From: Rotaria macrura
Taxonomy: Eukaryota > Rotifera > Eurotatoria > Philodinida > Philodinidae
NCBI GenBank assembly: GCA_900239685.1
Contig: OENT01000316.1
Location: 62,001-126,000, forward strand
DNA length: 64,000 nucleotides
Direction: 5' to 3'
In this document: piece after piece, positions 62,101 through 64,000 of the stretch
Layout: each line of letters begins with the position of its first letter
Position numbering within the stretch: the stretch's first letter is position 1
Notes under the pieces: model-generated
Database searches by the model: none
What the model was told of the DNA's origin: nothing
The model's input: the letters and a program-made list of their open reading frames with translations, nothing else
Position numbers and translations under genes: made by a program

Positions 62101-63269
62101 TATGTTTTCTTGTAATGAGACTTTCACATTCATTTCCTAATTGATTTTTATTTATGATAGAAAACATCAAAATAATTGCTATGAAAAAGCGGATTGTCGT
62201 CATCTTGAGAATATTACATTTTTCTTCACAAGAATTTGAATATGTCTGATTTGGTTGAAAAATTAAAAAGGAGGATATACTACTCGATCATTTATATGAA
62301 ACAGAAAAAATTGCATTTTTGATGATTTCAGTAGAAGAGAAAAATGACCTTCGATTAAAATGGATGAGTTGACATTTCGAACAAATGAAGAAAAAGGTTC
62401 CTTCTACAAACATTCCCTCCTCAAGAAGTGAAACTTCGTTGTTCTATTCTCTACACAAGCAGACTTCATTGTATATTGCAAATGCATTTTGATGTGGAGA
62501 AAGTAACACTAGATATACTGAATTGCGATTTTTTCATTTATTTCTGCTCGACAGGATGTTTATTCGACAGACACGATCTGTCTGTAATATTGTTTCATGA
62601 TTTATTAATTGAAAAAGCTGTCGCGTCACACACAGGTCATTAGAAAACATTGATCCTTCATATGAGATTAGTTTATTTTTCAAACTCGAAGTAAAATTCG
62701 AATGTCTCTGAAATGTAGACATTTGAAGAGAAATCATTTATTTGAATTGTGCATGAAAAAACACGCAAACTTCTGCAACTATTATTCATACTTTCTCGAT
62801 GGCAAAGTAGGCATGGAGAAGATTTGGTATTGACATTTTCGCGGAACGTGTATATACGAGAGGAGGAGACTTTTAGTCAGTGTCTAGTTTATTGTCTGTC
62901 GTCAATTGTTGGATTTTTCATAGATTAACTGTTTAATTGAAAAACAAAAAAATCTTAAATTGTTCAGGTTCTAGTTGGGTTTCAACTGCTGTGTTATATT
63001 CGGCCGATTATCTAACGTGGAAAAAATGCACATTAAGTGATGACAAATGTCGAACTGCGGCTGAAGAGAAAAATTGTGCTCTCTTAGGTGGAATATGTCG
63101 ACCATATATTGATCCATATTATATCGCTGTAACAATATCGACCATAGCTGGAATTATTTGGTTAATATGGAAATATGGAACAATGATGCGTTTACAAAAT
63201 TTACCGATCAGCTCGTGGAAAGTACAAAGTGATAGTCGAGATAATAAACCGTTGTCAGCGAAAGAGTAA
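59187..63269 (+). CDS. SLC33A1: Acetyl-CoA transporter, SLC33A1 family
   Basis: Seven exons: 59187-59667, 59716-59812, 59865-60031, 60960-61150, 61210-61394, 61449-61678, 62968-63269. They join in phase to about 550 aa (human 549). After a Ser/Glu-rich cytosolic N-terminus, the transporter region starts at DRWNISLLLFLYLLQGIPLG and contains FWPFSLKLLWAPIVDALY, FGRRKTWLIPIQY, AATQDICVDGWAL and GWASTCNSVGQTAGYFLGN. It continues with IGFCAVDSMTGIELLERGV, PLTPLEILLPF and SDPKIGGTYMTLLNTLTNLG, then SSWVSTAV and a Cys-containing loop before the last membrane segment. These are signature sequences of SLC33A1 (AT-1), a multi-pass ER membrane protein that imports acetyl-CoA for lumenal acetylation. A TTG six bases upstream extends the frame, but the ATG at 59187 is the natural start. 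Introns 3 (928 bp) and 6 (1.29 kb) are long. Confidence 0.95.
60032..60959. other. 0.9-kb intron 3 of SLC33A1
   Basis: No exon or recognisable repeat is visible. The flanking exons join cleanly (LPG + FLVFWG) to match the family. Confidence 0.5.
61679..62967. other. 1.3-kb intron 6 of SLC33A1
   Basis: No coding segment fits; ORFs at 62428-62643 and on the minus strand are unsupported. The flanking exons join NLG + SSWVSTAV, contiguous in the family. Confidence 0.5.
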
Positions 63270-64000
63270 TATATTTTTTGTGAAACGTCGAAAAAAAATC
63301 AAAATACTAGAGAAAAACAATTTCAGTTTTTTAGGACAAATGAAATGTTGTTAAATGTTCAAAAAATAGGTTTTTGTTGTAATCTTAATAGTTTCACTGT
63401 AAAACAAAACAAAAAAAAAAGAAAAACGTTGAGTTGTCCTTTTCGTTTTGATTTATTTCATTCTTTTTTTTTTGCTTTTGTATTCGATCGTATTGTTTGG
63501 ACTATATATATTTTTTTTGTTATATAAATAGTGGAGATAAAAGCAAAAATTTGCTCGTTCGTTTCTATATAATCTATGAGCGATAATAACCAGTGAGCTA
63601 CAAGTTAACTCGTCAAGATCAATGAGTCAAATGAATAGTATGATTTTATTTTGGTGCACTTGCCTCGCTCCTATTGTTTCCGTATTAATTTAGGGTATCA
63701 GATATATTGTTCGAATGCACTCACTCTCGTCTTCTAATTCAAAAATACTTCTCAAAATGGTCGTCATCATTGCTTGAATCTACTATCTATTTATTGCGTA
63801 GGACTTACAATTACTGGTGACGGAATAGCCAATTGTATGATCGTATCTTCTCCAAATTCCGTTGCCAAACTCTCGTTTATGTCTTGAAAAAAACACATCT
63901 ATAAGTGTTTAACCATGCTTCAGTAATAATAAATCAATAACTTCCTTAATGTATTGCTCAAAGATGAACTGAACCGATGATAAGGAATTTTCTGTCGAAA
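63270..64000. other. SLC33A1 3' flank and right edge
   Basis: Low-complexity A/T-rich 3' flank up to about 63530, then unremarkable sequence. One candidate minus-strand exon (63815-63882) is listed separately. Confidence 0.45.
63815..63882 (-). CDS. Possible internal exon of a gene entering from the right
   Basis: On the minus strand, an AG acceptor (TTTCAAG) precedes 68 bp that read INESLATEFGEDTIIQLAIP in an open frame and end at a GTAATT donor. The composition is more protein-like than its surroundings. The product is not recognised, and the rest of the gene would lie beyond the window. Confidence 0.25.

Noticed and set aside
1..64000. CRISPR arrays, bacterial operons, rRNA or tRNA genes
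   Set aside because: No regularly spaced direct repeats, Shine-Dalgarno-led gene chains, or recognisable rRNA or tRNA sequences were seen. The window is eukaryotic nuclear DNA.

Overview
This is nuclear DNA from a small-genome invertebrate animal. It is about 70% A+T, has no operon-style packing, and carries multi-exon genes with GT-AG introns. Many introns are only about 50-70 bp, mixed with a minority of 0.5-3.4 kb. The animal-specific genes (PBX/extradenticle, a Lim1-class LIM-homeobox gene, CRK, septin, an ionotropic glutamate receptor, SLC33A1) place it in Metazoa. The compact AT-rich gene style and the mix of short and long introns resemble bdelloid rotifers, but I infer that from style and cannot prove it from the sequence. 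Gene models were built by hand: exons were joined where splice dinucleotides, reading phase and family similarity all agreed. All junctions should be treated as predictions.

Layout, left to right. 1-1.6 kb: gene-poor, with a 100-bp pogo-like MITE and a hairpin repeat. 1.6-4.6 kb (-): a large E2-like (UBC-fold) protein gene, with an ~0.8 kb palindromic element in one intron. 5.4-6.2 kb: a 741-bp Mutator-like element carrying a FLYWCH zinc-finger fragment. 7.3-10.6 kb (-): PBX/extradenticle TALE homeobox gene. 10.8-13.6 kb (+): hnRNP F/H-type gene with three qRRMs, divergent from PBX with only 264 bp between starts. 14.1-20.8 kb (+): TTC4 co-chaperone gene containing a textbook U12-type 5' splice site and branch site. 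20.9-22.9 kb (+): unrecognised helical protein. 24.5-25.5 kb (+): CRK-type SH2-SH3 adapter. 25.5-29.2 kb: gene-free. 29.2-33.0 kb (-): septin with degenerate G1 and G3 motifs. 33.7-38.8 kb (+): Lim1 (Lhx1/5)-class LIM-homeodomain gene with a very long linker. 39.3-48.2 kb (-): ionotropic glutamate receptor in 18 exons, with one frame discontinuity. 49.4-52.4 kb (-): ZCRB1, the U11/U12 snRNP 31K protein. 54.3-56.0 kb (-): single-exon oxidoreductase-like ORF of higher GC. 59.2-63.3 kb (+): SLC33A1 acetyl-CoA transporter. 63.8 kb: a possible exon of a gene running off the right edge.

Functionally this is ordinary euchromatin and the genes are not a pathway. The most interesting points are: co-occurrence of a minor-spliceosome protein gene and a strong U12-type intron whose 3' end is non-canonical; a septin that has lost key GTPase residues; a glutamate receptor with histidine at the Q/R/N pore site; an intronless candidate for horizontal transfer or retroposition; and several palindromic or terminal-inverted-repeat elements, including a MULE-like element with a visible 9-bp target duplication.
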